Shown piece by piece: positions 43,132-52,761 of a DNA stretch of 64,000 bases. Positions within the stretch are counted from its first letter, which is position 1, and every line of letters starts with the position of its first letter. This stretch comes from an uncultured Bacteroidales bacterium (GTDB lineage: Bacteria; Bacteroidota; Bacteroidia; Bacteroidales; Bacteroidaceae). Location: positions 124,001 to 188,000 of the forward strand of contig CACYYM010000004.1 in assembly GCA_902778625.1 (NCBI GenBank), read 5' to 3'. The position numbers were made by a program, and so were the translations under genes. The notes under the pieces are model-generated. The model was not told where the DNA came from. It did not search any database and saw only the letters and a program-made list of their open reading frames with translations.

Positions 43132-44755
43132 GAAAGCCTACGAAGTCAGCTACAACGCCATATATAATAAGTATAGCAAGAGCGTGCAGAAGTTCATCAA
43201 GCGCCCCGTGCTGGCATGGGGCTTGCTGGCTGCTGCCGGCGCGCTGCTGGTGTTCTTCATGAAGAGCCTGCCATCGGGCCTCGTCCCTCAGGAAGACCAA
43301 GGTGTGTTCCTTGTTGAAGTGCGTGCACCGGAAGGAACCACGCTGAAGCAGACACGCGAGATGGTGAAGAAGGTGGAGGAGAAAGTAAGGAAGATTCCCG
43401 AACTGGAAAGTTTCTCGGTGACCTGTGGCTACGGCATGTACTCGGGTGCAGGCTCTAACTATGCCACGATGGTTGTGCGCCTGAAGAACTGGGACGAACG
43501 TCCGGGCTTGGAGCATTACGTCACCCTCGTCAGGTATCGTTTCTACTTCGATTGCCAAGACCTCAAGAACTTGGTGGTAGCACCCTTTGAGATGCCTCAG
43601 ATTCCCGGCTACGGAACAAGTAATGACATCACGCTGGTCGTAGAAGATCCCACTGACGGTAACCTCTCGGAGTTTGCAAAGCAGACGGAACACTTCCTGG
43701 CCAAGTTGTCCGAACGTCCGGAGATTGCCACGGCCATGTCAACCTATTCTGAACGCTTCCCGAAGTATCAAGTCGATGTCGATGCAACCCAATGCAGCCG
43801 TGCCGGCGTGTCGCCAGAAGAGGTGCTCAACACCCTGGGCGCTTTCTGCGGCGGTGCATATATCGGCAACTTCAACCAATTCGGCAAGGTTTACCGCATC
43901 ATGGCAGCAGCGTCGCCCGAGTATCGTCTCGACCCGCAGTCGCTTCACAACATCTTCATGCAGGTGAAGGACGGAAAGATGGCTCCCATCTCTCAGTTTG
44001 TCTCGCTGAAGGAGATTGTCGGCCCTGCCAACATCGAGCACTTCAACTTGCTTCAGAGCATCACCTGCTATGTAACTCCCGGCGGAGGCTACACCGAGGG
44101 CGACGCCCACAAAGTCATTGCCGAGGTGTTCAAGCAAGAGATGCCAAGCACAGCCACATTTGAATACAGCGGAATGTCGCGCGAGGTGGAGGAAGCAGCA
44201 GGCTCCAATGCCACAGCTCTCATTTATGTCATCTGCGCCATCCTCATCTATCTCATCCTCGCCTCACTCTATAATTCTTGGTTCACACCGTGGGCCGTGC
44301 TGTTCAGTGTGCCGTTCGGCCTGATGGGCGCTTTCGTGTTTGCCTACATCGGCTACAAGAATGAGATTCCCGGCATGGACAACAACATCTATCTGCAGAC
44401 GGGTGTCATCATGTTGATAGGCTTGCTGGCGAAGACAGCCATCCTGATTACAGAGTTTGCTTCTGAGCGTCGTGCACAAGGCATGAGCATTATGGATGCC
44501 GCCTTCGAGGCCTGCAAGGAACGTCTGCGCCCCATCCTGATGACGGTGCTGACGATGATTATCGGCATGATACCCCTTGTGATAGAAGGCGGTGCAGGTG
44601 CTAACGGCAACCGCGCCCTTGCCCTTGGCGTCATCGGCGGCATGAGCATCGGCACTATTGCTTTGCTCTTCGTGGTACCAGCCTTCTTCATCGTGTTCCA
44701 AAAACTGCACGAGAAGTTCCAAGGGAAGGAAGTTACCTGTAACGACTCGTTATAA
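43130..44755 (+). CDS. RND efflux pump, C-terminal half (frameshifted continuation)
   Basis: About 541 residues continue the pump in the +1 frame from the stop of the first half. A GTG at 43184 is the first usable independent start, but it would skip the linker into the second repeat. Seen are the membrane helix KRPVLAWGLLAAAGALLVFFM, the second porter domain, and late helices with GVIMLIGLLAKTAILITEFA and GMIPLVIEGGAGANG, all typical of RND pumps. If translated separately it would resemble a split pump, but known split RNDs are rare; a broken gene is more likely. The operon continues with the outer-membrane channel 28 bp later. Confidence 0.85.
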   Translation, partial: KKAYEVSYNAIYNKYSKSVQKFIKRPVLAWGLLAAAGALLVFFMKSLPSGLVPQEDQGVFLVEVRAPEGTTLKQTREMVKKVEEKVRKIPELESFSVTCGYGMYSGAGSNYATMVVRLKNWDERPGLEHYVTLVRYRFYFDCQDLKNLVVAPFEMPQIPGYGTSNDITLVVEDPTDGNLSEFAKQTEHFLAKLSERPEIATAMSTYSERFPKYQVDVDATQCSRAGVSPEEVLNTLGAFCGGAYIGNFNQFGKVYRIMAAASPEYRLDPQSLHNIFMQVKDGKMAPISQFVSLKEIVGPANIEHFNLLQSITCYVTPGGGYTEGDAHKVIAEVFKQEMPSTATFEYSGMSREVEEAAGSNATALIYVICAILIYLILASLYNSWFTPWAVLFSVPFGLMGAFVFAYIGYKNEIPGMDNNIYLQTGVIMLIGLLAKTAILITEFASERRAQGMSIMDAAFEACKERLRPILMTVLTMIIGMIPLVIEGGAGANGNRALALGVIGGMSIGTIALLFVVPAFFIVFQKLHEKFQGKEVTCNDSL

Positions 44756-44783
44756 CGAAAGAACGTAACATCGAAAGAAAGAT

Positions 44784-46142
44784 ATGATTAAGAAGAATAT
44801 CATCATTGTTGCAGCCGTGAGTCTGATGCTCACAAGTTGCGGCTTATATAAGAAATACGAACAGCAGACTGAAATCCCGGCTGACGTCATTGGCATACAA
44901 GGGGCGGCATCTACAGAGGCAATGCTCCCGTGGCGCGAGTTCTTCACCGACCCGCTTTTGCAAAAACTCATAGAGCAAGTGCTGGCTAACAATACCGACT
45001 TGGCTTCTGCCCGCATTGCCGTGGAGCAAAGTGAAGCTTCGCTGAAAGCTGCCAAACTCGCCTACCTGCCTTCCTTTAGCTTTGCTCCTCAGGGAACAAT
45101 ATCAAGTTTCGACTATAGTAAGGCCGCCAAGACATACAGCTTGCCTTTGCAAATGAACTGGGAAGTGGAGTCATTTGGCGCCGTCACCAACAGGAAGCGC
45201 GCGGCAAATGCAGTACTTCTGCAGACACAATGCTACGAGAATATCGTTCGCTCGAATCTTGTCAGTGCCATCAGTCAACAATATAGTTTGTTGCAAGTGC
45301 TTGACAGGCAACTGGAGATTCTTATCCAAACAGATAGCCTTTGGAGCACTTCGCTTGACATTCAAAGGTCACTTTGGGAGAACGGCAAGTCATATTCTAC
45401 CGCTGTCAACCAGATGGAAGCATCCTGGCTTGATGTCAAGACACAGATTGTTGATACGCGCCGTAACATCCAAAGTGTGGAGAACGCCATCTGTCGTCTG
45501 CTTGCTGTTTCACCCCAGCACATAGAACGCAGCAAGTGGGGTCAATACGCTCTCTCGCAAAAGCTACAAAACGGAGTCTCTGCCAGTCTGCTGGAAAACC
45601 GTCCAGACATACGCATGGCTAACCATGTCATGGAAGAGGCTTTCTATAACACGCAAGTCGCTCGCGCTGCCTTCTTCCCTACAATTACGCTGTCAGGATT
45701 AGTTGGCTGGACAAACAATGGCGGCGGTGCCATCATGAATCCAGGAAGTCTCCTTCTCAATGCCGTCGGGCAACTGACACAGCCCATCTTCCAACAGGGG
45801 AAACTGAAGGCAAACCTCAAAATAGCCAAGTTGACTCAAGAAGACATGAAACTCGACTACGTTCAGACCGTTATCGATGCCGGCAACGAGGTGAATGAAG
45901 CCCTTGCGGACTATCAATCCACCGTCGAAAAGCACGAGTACTACCATCGTCAGGTTAGTGTCTTGCACGAGGCTTTCAAAGGTACTCACGAACTAATGGA
46001 CAATGGCAAGGCCAGTTATCTGGAAGTTCTCACAGCACAAGAGTCTCTGCTTCGTGCGCAGCTCAGCGAGGCAATGAATATGTACTCCGCATCTGAAGCA
46101 CTCATCGCTCTCTACATTGCCTTAGGGGGCGGAGCAAAGTAA
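44784..46142 (+). CDS. Outer membrane efflux lipoprotein (TolC/NodT family)
   Basis: A 452-residue lipoprotein (cysteine 19, SLMLTSC). Two long alpha-hairpin repeats of the OEP fold are visible: DPLLQKLIEQVLANNTDLASARIAVEQSEASL in the first, and ENRPDIRMANHVMEEAFYNTQVARAAFFPTITL in the second (key motifs NRPDI and FFPTI). It forms the trimeric exit duct through the outer membrane for the RND pump. It ends the operon, followed by a terminator 33 bp later. Confidence 0.93.
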   Translation: MIKKNIIIVAAVSLMLTSCGLYKKYEQQTEIPADVIGIQGAASTEAMLPWREFFTDPLLQKLIEQVLANNTDLASARIAVEQSEASLKAAKLAYLPSFSFAPQGTISSFDYSKAAKTYSLPLQMNWEVESFGAVTNRKRAANAVLLQTQCYENIVRSNLVSAISQQYSLLQVLDRQLEILIQTDSLWSTSLDIQRSLWENGKSYSTAVNQMEASWLDVKTQIVDTRRNIQSVENAICRLLAVSPQHIERSKWGQYALSQKLQNGVSASLLENRPDIRMANHVMEEAFYNTQVARAAFFPTITLSGLVGWTNNGGGAIMNPGSLLLNAVGQLTQPIFQQGKLKANLKIAKLTQEDMKLDYVQTVIDAGNEVNEALADYQSTVEKHEYYHRQVSVLHEAFKGTHELMDNGKASYLEVLTAQESLLRAQLSEAMNMYSASEALIALYIALGGGAK

Positions 46143-46175
46143 ATCCTCCGACTATCTTACAGAGAATACTCACAA

Positions 46176-46214
46176 ACAAGCCGCCTCGGGTTATTCGACC
46201 TGAGGCGGTTTGTC
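46176..46214 (+). terminator. Terminator of the efflux operon
   Basis: ACAAGCCGCCTCGGGT and ACCTGAGGCGGTTTGT form a long stem, 33 bp after the channel gene. The T-tract is short. Confidence 0.75.
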
Positions 46215-46288
46215 GTCCATATGCCCATTTTAACTTACAAACCTGCACTTTTTCACTTACTTATTACATTAATACGGAGAATAATTTG

Positions 46289-46296
46289 TATCTTTG
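46289..46296 (+). promoter_or_regulatory. -7 box for the receiver/PEP-binding gene operon
   Basis: TATCTTTG lies 48 bp before the GTG at 46345. Confidence 0.6.
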
Positions 46297-46344
46297 CGCA
46301 AGTTAAATGGTATATCGTAAATCTTTTAATCGTAAATAACTGCT

Positions 46345-49287
46345 GTGACGTTGAAAGATACTTCCTTCGTTGACTTGATGCTCAACCGCGTGTACAACGT
46401 GCTGCTCGTCGCCAATCCCTACGATGCCTTCATGCTGGAGGACGACGGTCGAGTGGATGAGAAGATATTCTCGGAATACGCAAAGTTGGGACTTCGCTTC
46501 CCACCTAGATTCCTCCAAGTACATAGCCGAGAGGAAGCCGAACAGACGATGGCCGGAGGTCAAGTGAACCTCGTCATCGTGATGCCTGCTGCTGAAGACA
46601 ACTCGGTCTTCGACATCGCGCGGGAAATCAAGCAAGATTACCCGACGACGCCTATCGTGGTGCTCACGCCTTTCAGTCACGGCATTACGAAGCGTATGCA
46701 GAACGAAGACCTGAGCGTCTTCGAGTACGTCTTCTGCTGGCTGGGAAACACGGAACTGCTGCTCTCCATCATCAAGCTGATGGAAGACCGCATGAACCTG
46801 GAACACGACATACGGTCGGCAGGCGTGCAGATGTTGCTGGTCGTAGAGGACAGCATCCGCTTCTATTCCAGCATACTGCCTGCCCTCTATAAGTTCGTCC
46901 TTGAGCAGAGCCTTGCCTTCGCCACAGAAGCCCTCAATACGAGCCTCGAGATGCTGCGAATGCGTGGCCGACCGAAGATAGTCCTTGCCCGCAACTACGA
47001 AGAAGCATGGGAGCTCTACAACCAATTTGCAGACAACACTCTGGGCGTCATCAGCGACTGCCGATTCCCGCTCAAAGCAGGAGGAGAGAAGGACGAAGAG
47101 GCTGGCTTCAAGCTGCTCAGCGCCATCCGTGCAAGAGACCCTTACGTGCCCCTTATCCTCGATTCGAGCGAAACAGAGAATGCCCAACTTGCCAAGGAAT
47201 GCCATGCCAGCTTCATCGACAAGAACTCGAAGAAGATTGATGTGGACCTCCGCGACCACCTGCGCGACTACTTCGGCTTCGGCGACTTCATCTTCCGCGA
47301 CCCCGACACGATGGAAGAGGTGGCACGGCTCCACAACCTGAAGGACCTGCAAAACAACATCATGACGCTGCCCACGCGAAGCCTGCTCTACCACATCAGC
47401 CACAATAACGTGAGCCGTTGGCTCGCCAGCCGTGCCCTCTTCCCCATCTCGGAGTTCCTGAAGGGCATCACGTGGGAGAGCCTGCAAGACGTCGATGCAC
47501 ACCGCGCCATCATCCTCGACGCCATCGTGGCCTACCGAAGGATGAAGAACCAGGGCGTCGTAGCAGTCTTCCAGCGCGAGCGTTTCGACCAATACAGCAA
47601 CTTTGCCCGTATCGGAGAAGGCAGCCTGGGCGGCAAAGGACGCGGCCTCGCCTTCATCGACCATCTGCTCGGACGGCACACCGACCTCAATGAGAAGGAA
47701 GGTGTGGCGGTCTGTATCCCCAAGACCGTCGTGCTCTGCACCGACATCTTCGACGAGTTTATGGACACCAACGACCTCTATCAGTTGGCACTCAGCGACA
47801 TTCCCGACGAGGAAATCCTGCAGCACTTCCTTCGTGCACGACTGCCGATGCGACTGGTGGGCGACATGGAAGCCTTCCTCGACGTCGTGGCAGGGCCTAT
47901 CGCGATACGTTCCTCCAGCCTGCTCGAGGACTCGCACTACCAGCCCTTTGCAGGCGTTTACAGTACCTATATGATTCCTGCGGCTCACGACCGCTACGAG
48001 CGTCTATCGATGCTTTCAGAAGCGATTAAGGCCGTTTATGCCAGCGTGTTCTACCAAAGCAGCAAGGACTACATGACGGCAACGAGCAATGTCATCGACC
48101 AAGAGAAGATGGCCGTCATCATCCAAGAGGTGGTGGGTGAGGAGCACAACGGCCGCTTCTATCCTGTTATCAGCGGTGTGGCACGAAGCATCAACTATTA
48201 TCCCATCGGCGACGAGAAGGCCGAGGAGGGAACCGTCTCGCTGGCAATGGGCCTCGGCAAATATATTGTGGACGGAGGCACAAGCCTTCGTGTCTGTCCT
48301 GCCCACCCACATCAGGTCTTGCAGATGAGCGAGATGGAGATTGCATTACGCGACACCCAGACCTACTTCCTTGCCCTTCGTGCCCTCAGCTCAACAGAAG
48401 CTGGCGAGATATGCACAAACGATGGCTTCAACCTTATCAAGGTACCCGTTCGAGAGGCCGAGAAGGACGGCACGCTTCAATGGATATGCAGCACTTACGA
48501 CCCCGTTGACCAATGCATCTATGATGGATTCTATGAGGGCCGGAACCGCAAGATCATCTCCTTCTCGGGTGTCTTGCAGAACGACATCTTCCCGTTGCCT
48601 GAACTGATGCGAAAAGTCTTGCAGTACGGACAGGACGAGATGAAGCGACCAGTCGAGATTGAGTTTGCCGTCAACCTTCATGCCGACCGCACCGGCGAGT
48701 TCTGCCTCTTACAGATACGACCGATGGTGGACAACCGAATGGAACTCGACGAAGACCTCACCATGATTGCCGACGAAGACTGTCTCTTGAGGTCTCATTC
48801 TGCAATAGGTCACGGCATCTACACAGACATAAAAGACATCGTTTACGTCAAGACCGAGGGCTACACGCCCAGCAACAATCCTGCAATTGCTGAAGAGATA
48901 GAGCGCATCAACCGCCTGTTCCTGCAAGACGCCAATGCTTCTTATCTCCTCATCGGTCCAGGTCGTTGGGGAAGCAGCGACCCTTGGCTGGGCATTCCTG
49001 TGAAGTGGTCGCATATCAGTGCCGCGCAAATCATTGTAGAAGCTGGTCTCGACAGCTTTCAAGTCGACCCAAGTCAAGGCACCCACTTCTTCCAGAACCT
49101 GACATCTCTTGGCGTTTGCTACCTTACCATCAATGCCTTCCGAGGCGATGGCATCTATCGGCAAAAGGTGCTCGACAAGTTGCCTGCCGTACAGGAGACA
49201 GAGCACGTTCGTCATGTTCGCCTCGAAGCGCCTTTAACCATTAAAGTCGATGGCTGCAAAAAAGAGGCCGTCGTGCAAGCTCTATAA
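46345..49287 (+). CDS. Receiver-like domains fused to a PEP/pyruvate-binding (PPDK-N) domain
   Basis: A 980-residue cytoplasmic protein starting at a GTG. Residues 1-145 look like a receiver fold without a clear phospho-acceptor. Residues 160-300 are a second receiver-like domain with the expected acid pair (VVEDS at 167-170), a candidate acceptor D238 (VISDCR), S274 and K293 (FIDKN). From about 420 a PEP-synthase/PPDK N-terminal ATP-binding domain follows: IGEGSLGGKGRGLAFI, GPIAIRSSSLLEDS, and LQIRPM near the end. There is no phosphohistidine domain or PEP-binding barrel, so it is not a full PEP synthase. It may be a phosphotransfer enzyme under receiver control; substrate unknown. It leads an operon with a symporter and a C10 protease. 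Confidence 0.8.
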   Translation: MTLKDTSFVDLMLNRVYNVLLVANPYDAFMLEDDGRVDEKIFSEYAKLGLRFPPRFLQVHSREEAEQTMAGGQVNLVIVMPAAEDNSVFDIAREIKQDYPTTPIVVLTPFSHGITKRMQNEDLSVFEYVFCWLGNTELLLSIIKLMEDRMNLEHDIRSAGVQMLLVVEDSIRFYSSILPALYKFVLEQSLAFATEALNTSLEMLRMRGRPKIVLARNYEEAWELYNQFADNTLGVISDCRFPLKAGGEKDEEAGFKLLSAIRARDPYVPLILDSSETENAQLAKECHASFIDKNSKKIDVDLRDHLRDYFGFGDFIFRDPDTMEEVARLHNLKDLQNNIMTLPTRSLLYHISHNNVSRWLASRALFPISEFLKGITWESLQDVDAHRAIILDAIVAYRRMKNQGVVAVFQRERFDQYSNFARIGEGSLGGKGRGLAFIDHLLGRHTDLNEKEGVAVCIPKTVVLCTDIFDEFMDTNDLYQLALSDIPDEEILQHFLRARLPMRLVGDMEAFLDVVAGPIAIRSSSLLEDSHYQPFAGVYSTYMIPAAHDRYERLSMLSEAIKAVYASVFYQSSKDYMTATSNVIDQEKMAVIIQEVVGEEHNGRFYPVISGVARSINYYPIGDEKAEEGTVSLAMGLGKYIVDGGTSLRVCPAHPHQVLQMSEMEIALRDTQTYFLALRALSSTEAGEICTNDGFNLIKVPVREAEKDGTLQWICSTYDPVDQCIYDGFYEGRNRKIISFSGVLQNDIFPLPELMRKVLQYGQDEMKRPVEIEFAVNLHADRTGEFCLLQIRPMVDNRMELDEDLTMIADEDCLLRSHSAIGHGIYTDIKDIVYVKTEGYTPSNNPAIAEEIERINRLFLQDANASYLLIGPGRWGSSDPWLGIPVKWSHISAAQIIVEAGLDSFQVDPSQGTHFFQNLTSLGVCYLTINAFRGDGIYRQKVLDKLPAVQETEHVRHVRLEAPLTIKVDGCKKEAVVQAL

Positions 49288-49302
49288 CAGCTAACCTTAA
49301 AA

Positions 49303-50688
49303 ATGGAATTTTTCAATACATTAAGTGACCTCCTTTGGACCTACATCGTCATCACGATGCTTGTAGGTTGTGCTCTCTATTTTACATGGAACCTTCGTGC
49401 CGCACAGTTCACGATGCTTCCAACAATGCTCAAGAACCTTTTCAGGCCAAGCGACCAACCTCTTGAGAGCATTGGCAATCGCAAGATTTCGTCCTTCCAA
49501 GCCTTTGCCATAAGCCTTTCCAGTCGAGTCGGGACAGGCAACCTTGCAGGCGTGGCAAGCGCTATCTTCATTGGCGGACCTGGTGCTGTCTTCTGGATGT
49601 GGGTAATGGCTTTGCTTGGAGCCGCAACTGCTTTCATGGAAGCCACTTTGGCTCAGCTCTTCAAGCGACACGGGAAAGACAGCTTCTACGGCGGACCTGC
49701 TTATTACATGAAATACGGCTTGAAGCAACCCTGGATGGGCGTGCTCTTTGCCTGCCTCATCATCTACGGCTTCGGACTCTCGAACCAAATCGTGCAGAGC
49801 AACACGCTATGCGATGCGCTGAGCAATTCTTTCCACGTCCCCATGCAGTACGTGGCTGGCGGACTGGCTTTGCTGACGCTTGCCATCATCTTCGGAGGCA
49901 TCCACCGCATCGCCCGCTTCTGCGCGATGATTGTGCCCTTCATGGCCCTCGGCTACATCGTGCTGGCGCTCTACATCCTTGTTGCTAACATCACTGAGAT
50001 ACCTGCCATGCTGAGCCTCATCGTGCGGAGTGCTTTCGGATGGGAGCAGGCTGCAGGTGGCGCGGTGGGCATCGCCGTGATGCAGGGCGTGAAGCGCGGC
50101 CTCTTCTCGAACGAGGCTGGTGAGGGCAGCGCGCCCAATGCTGCAGCCACAGCCACCATACCGCATCCCGTCTATCAGGGCCTGCTGCAGAGCCTCGGCG
50201 TCTTTGCCGACACACTCGTCATCTGCACCTGCACCGCCTTCATCATCCTGCTGAGCGGCCTCTATGCGGATGGCAGCGACGGCATCATCCTCACCGGTCA
50301 CGCCATGGAGCACCACCTGGGCAGTTTCGGCGGATGGTTCCTCTTGGCAGCCATCTTCCTGTTTGCCTACTCCACCATCATCGCCAACTATTTCTACGGC
50401 GAGACGAACGTGCGCTACATCTGCGACAAGCCCTGGGCCATTACCCTGTTCCGCTGCATGAGCGGCGTGGTGGTGCTCATGGGCGGTTTCATGTCGCTGC
50501 AGCAGGCATGGAGCATCGTGGACCTCGCAATGGCGTTGATGACCATCACCAATCTCATTGCCGTCCTTTTGCTGAGCCGCTATGCCTTCCGTCTCCTTAA
50601 AGACTTCAAGGAGCAACGGAAGCAAGGCAAGGAGCCAGTCTTCAACCCCGACCTCTTCCCCGAAGCCGACCTCGAAGGATGGAAATGA
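49303..50688 (+). CDS. Alanine/glycine:cation symporter (AGCS family)
   Basis: A 461-residue inner-membrane transporter with about ten helices. The AGCS signature is clear: SSRVGTGNLAGVASAIFIGG, then GAVFWMWVMALLGAATAF. GLFSNEAGEGSAPNAAATA is the second family motif. It takes up alanine or glycine with sodium or protons. It follows the PEP-binding gene by 15 bp and its TGA overlaps the start of the C10 protease gene (ATGA), so the three are probably one operon. Confidence 0.94.
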   Translation: MEFFNTLSDLLWTYIVITMLVGCALYFTWNLRAAQFTMLPTMLKNLFRPSDQPLESIGNRKISSFQAFAISLSSRVGTGNLAGVASAIFIGGPGAVFWMWVMALLGAATAFMEATLAQLFKRHGKDSFYGGPAYYMKYGLKQPWMGVLFACLIIYGFGLSNQIVQSNTLCDALSNSFHVPMQYVAGGLALLTLAIIFGGIHRIARFCAMIVPFMALGYIVLALYILVANITEIPAMLSLIVRSAFGWEQAAGGAVGIAVMQGVKRGLFSNEAGEGSAPNAAATATIPHPVYQGLLQSLGVFADTLVICTCTAFIILLSGLYADGSDGIILTGHAMEHHLGSFGGWFLLAAIFLFAYSTIIANYFYGETNVRYICDKPWAITLFRCMSGVVVLMGGFMSLQQAWSIVDLAMALMTITNLIAVLLLSRYAFRLLKDFKEQRKQGKEPVFNPDLFPEADLEGWK

Positions 50689-52082
50689 AGCAAAGCATTG
50701 TCGCCATTCTGCTTGTCCTTGTTGCATTCGTTTCGTACGCTCAAGACAAATACGTCTTTCCCGAAGACGTCAAGCCACTCATCCTGACGCGATGGGGGCA
50801 GCACCATCCCTTCAATCTGCTTTGCCCAAAGACGGAAAGCACAAAAGGCGAAGCCACAAACATGCTGGCCGGCTGCGGACCTGTGGCAATGGCGCAAATG
50901 GTGAACTACCATCGCTATCCCTCCACGAGCCCCGACGGAACATACGAATACGAATGGGACCTGATGTTCCCAACGTTGACGGCTGTCCTGCGGAAAGAAG
51001 AGATAGTGGCTGTTGCCAAGCTCATCAGCGACTGTGGCGTGTCGTCGCTTACCGAATACGGTGCAGAGGCAAGCGGGACTTCACTTTCGCGAATGATGGG
51101 AGCGCTGAAGCGACTCTTCCATTACAGCAACGATATGAGCATCTACGAACGCAGCCAGTTCGCCACACCCGAGCGCGACAGCCTATTCCGTCAGCTTATC
51201 TTTTCGGAGCTGAAGGCAGGCAGACCGGTTTTCTATCGCGGCTACAACGAGAAGGAGAAAGACGGGCACCTCTTCATCATCGATGGTTGCAAGAAGCAGA
51301 AAGTGCACGTCAACATGGGTTGGGCAGGGAACCGCGACGGTTACTACGACCTCGACGACCTGTCGGGCTACAGCCAGCAGCAATGGCTCCTTGTCGATGT
51401 AGCAGACAGCAACTACCATGCTTTGGCGAAGGACATTGCGATGAACGAACCTGGAACGCTTGCGGATGCTCTCTCAAGACAAGAGCTTCTGACTACTCGC
51501 CACTTAAAGCTGAGCGGCAAGATGGACGAGCGTGACTTCTCCACCCTTCGCGAGATGCTTCGGACTGGCCTATTGCGCACCATAGACATGGAGGAGATTG
51601 AGCTGGAAACGTTGCCGGATTCGGCATTCTACGAGTGCACCTACCTCTCTCATTTCGTGGCGCCTCGCACTTTGCAGCGAACAGGAGATGCGGCTTTCGG
51701 GCGTTGCCGGAACCTCAACTACGTCGTCTTCCACGAAGGGCTGAAGGCTGTGAGCAATGCAGCCTTCAGCGGTTGCACAAACCTGCTTGCCGTAAAACTA
51801 CCCGAGACCGTGACCTACATCGGCTACAACGCCTTCACCTCCTGCCAAGCCCTGCTCAGCGTGCAACTGCCTGAGGGTGTGGAGCGCATCGGAAACTACG
51901 CCTTCTCCTATTGCAACCACCTGTATTCCATTAGCTTACCAAAGACCTTAAGCCGCTTCGGCAACGAAGTCTTCAAGAACTGCGACCGCCTGACGCACAT
52001 CCGCCTCAGTCCGGACAACCCACACTTCACCTTGGGCGAGCAGAAAGACCTCGTGCCACGCAATCCCAGAGTGTCCCAGTAA
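50685..52082 (+). CDS. C10-family (streptopain-like) cysteine protease with BspA-type leucine-rich repeats
   Basis: A 465-residue exported protein from the ATG at 50685 (MKQSIVAILLVLVAFVSYAQ); an ATG two codons upstream is also open. Catalytic Cys64 is in AGCGPVAMAQMV, the catalytic His in KDGHLFIIDG, and NMGWAG provides the conserved tryptophan, as in SpeB and interpain. The usual propeptide of about 100 residues is missing: the mature-type domain starts right after the signal. From about residue 270 four or five BspA/LRR_5 repeats follow (TGDAAFGRCRNLNYVVF, SNAAFSGCTNLLAVKLPETV). It probably acts in the periplasm or on the surface. Confidence 0.88.
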   Translation: MKQSIVAILLVLVAFVSYAQDKYVFPEDVKPLILTRWGQHHPFNLLCPKTESTKGEATNMLAGCGPVAMAQMVNYHRYPSTSPDGTYEYEWDLMFPTLTAVLRKEEIVAVAKLISDCGVSSLTEYGAEASGTSLSRMMGALKRLFHYSNDMSIYERSQFATPERDSLFRQLIFSELKAGRPVFYRGYNEKEKDGHLFIIDGCKKQKVHVNMGWAGNRDGYYDLDDLSGYSQQQWLLVDVADSNYHALAKDIAMNEPGTLADALSRQELLTTRHLKLSGKMDERDFSTLREMLRTGLLRTIDMEEIELETLPDSAFYECTYLSHFVAPRTLQRTGDAAFGRCRNLNYVVFHEGLKAVSNAAFSGCTNLLAVKLPETVTYIGYNAFTSCQALLSVQLPEGVERIGNYAFSYCNHLYSISLPKTLSRFGNEVFKNCDRLTHIRLSPDNPHFTLGEQKDLVPRNPRVSQ

Positions 52083-52192
52083 ATATCACTTTGCAAGGAG
52101 ATTGCCGGTTTCCCTTTCTTTCTGTCACATTTTAAAACGGCGAAAAAGGGCGTGAAACACGTCGAATATGCCAATGTCGCACAGGGCGATGA

Positions 52193-52258
52193 CAAACGCC
52201 GCATGCGGAGATTGCAATTTCCGCGTGCGGCGTTTTATTTTTCGCCTGCGGAATTTCA
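52193..52258 (+). repeat. 22-bp-period array 4 (CCGCATGCGG core), 111 bp 3' of the C10 protease
   Basis: Units at 52193-52214 and 52215-52236 are inverted copies with GCCGCATGCGG and CCGCGTGCGGC cores, joined at ATTG/CAAT; a degenerate unit (CGCCTGCGGAA) follows at 52237-52258. The core is that of arrays 1 and 6. The rest of 52083-52700 is low in features: I see no credible gene. Confidence 0.8.
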
Positions 52259-52700
52259 TGATATAAAACGTCCAAAAACAGCTCCGGAAACGCATATATG
52301 CAAGTCACTCCACTGCATATTCGTCTTTTTCGACTGTATGTATGCATCGCAATATGCTCTGTTTCAGGAAAAAGCCCGCTACGGACGCATATTTCCTCCG
52401 AGGCAGGAAAGAGCCACCGGCGACGTTTCACGCGCTCCTGCAAAGGCAGCCATTTTTACGCATGTAAGCAAAAAGACATTTCTTTTGACAAACTGATAAT
52501 TGGACAATTCGGCATGTTCCCTCGTGAAAAAGACTCATTTTCAGTTTTCAGCTCTCCGTTTTCAATTATTCTTTGTATCCTTGTCGGTGAAAACGAGCAA
52601 CCTATTGCATCGGGCTTCCTGCGTTTTCATCTCTTAAAGGTTATGTTCAGCCTCAAAACTATGCTTTCATTTCTTTCTGCCAAACAATCCCGCACTTTAT

Positions 52701-52731
52701 TTTGTATTGTCCTCGCTTTTTTGTACCTTTG
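52701..52731 (+). promoter_or_regulatory. Promoter of the GT-DUF4922-SpoIID gene (TTTG-N19-TACCTTTG)
   Basis: TTTG at 52701-52704 and TACCTTTG at 52724-52731 are spaced by 19 bp, 30 bp before the ATG at 52762. Confidence 0.8.
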
Positions 52732-52761
52732 CAAAGGAAATAGCAAATTGTAAATAGTAAA

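Noticed and set aside
46303..47988. A 561-codon minus-strand frame opposite the receiver/PEP-binding gene
   Set aside because: Antisense to a well-supported gene; composition is the complement of its codon bias.
52298..52753. A 151-codon frame upstream of the SpoIID fusion
   Set aside because: It runs through the -33/-7 promoter at 52701-52731, has irregular composition and no family resemblance.
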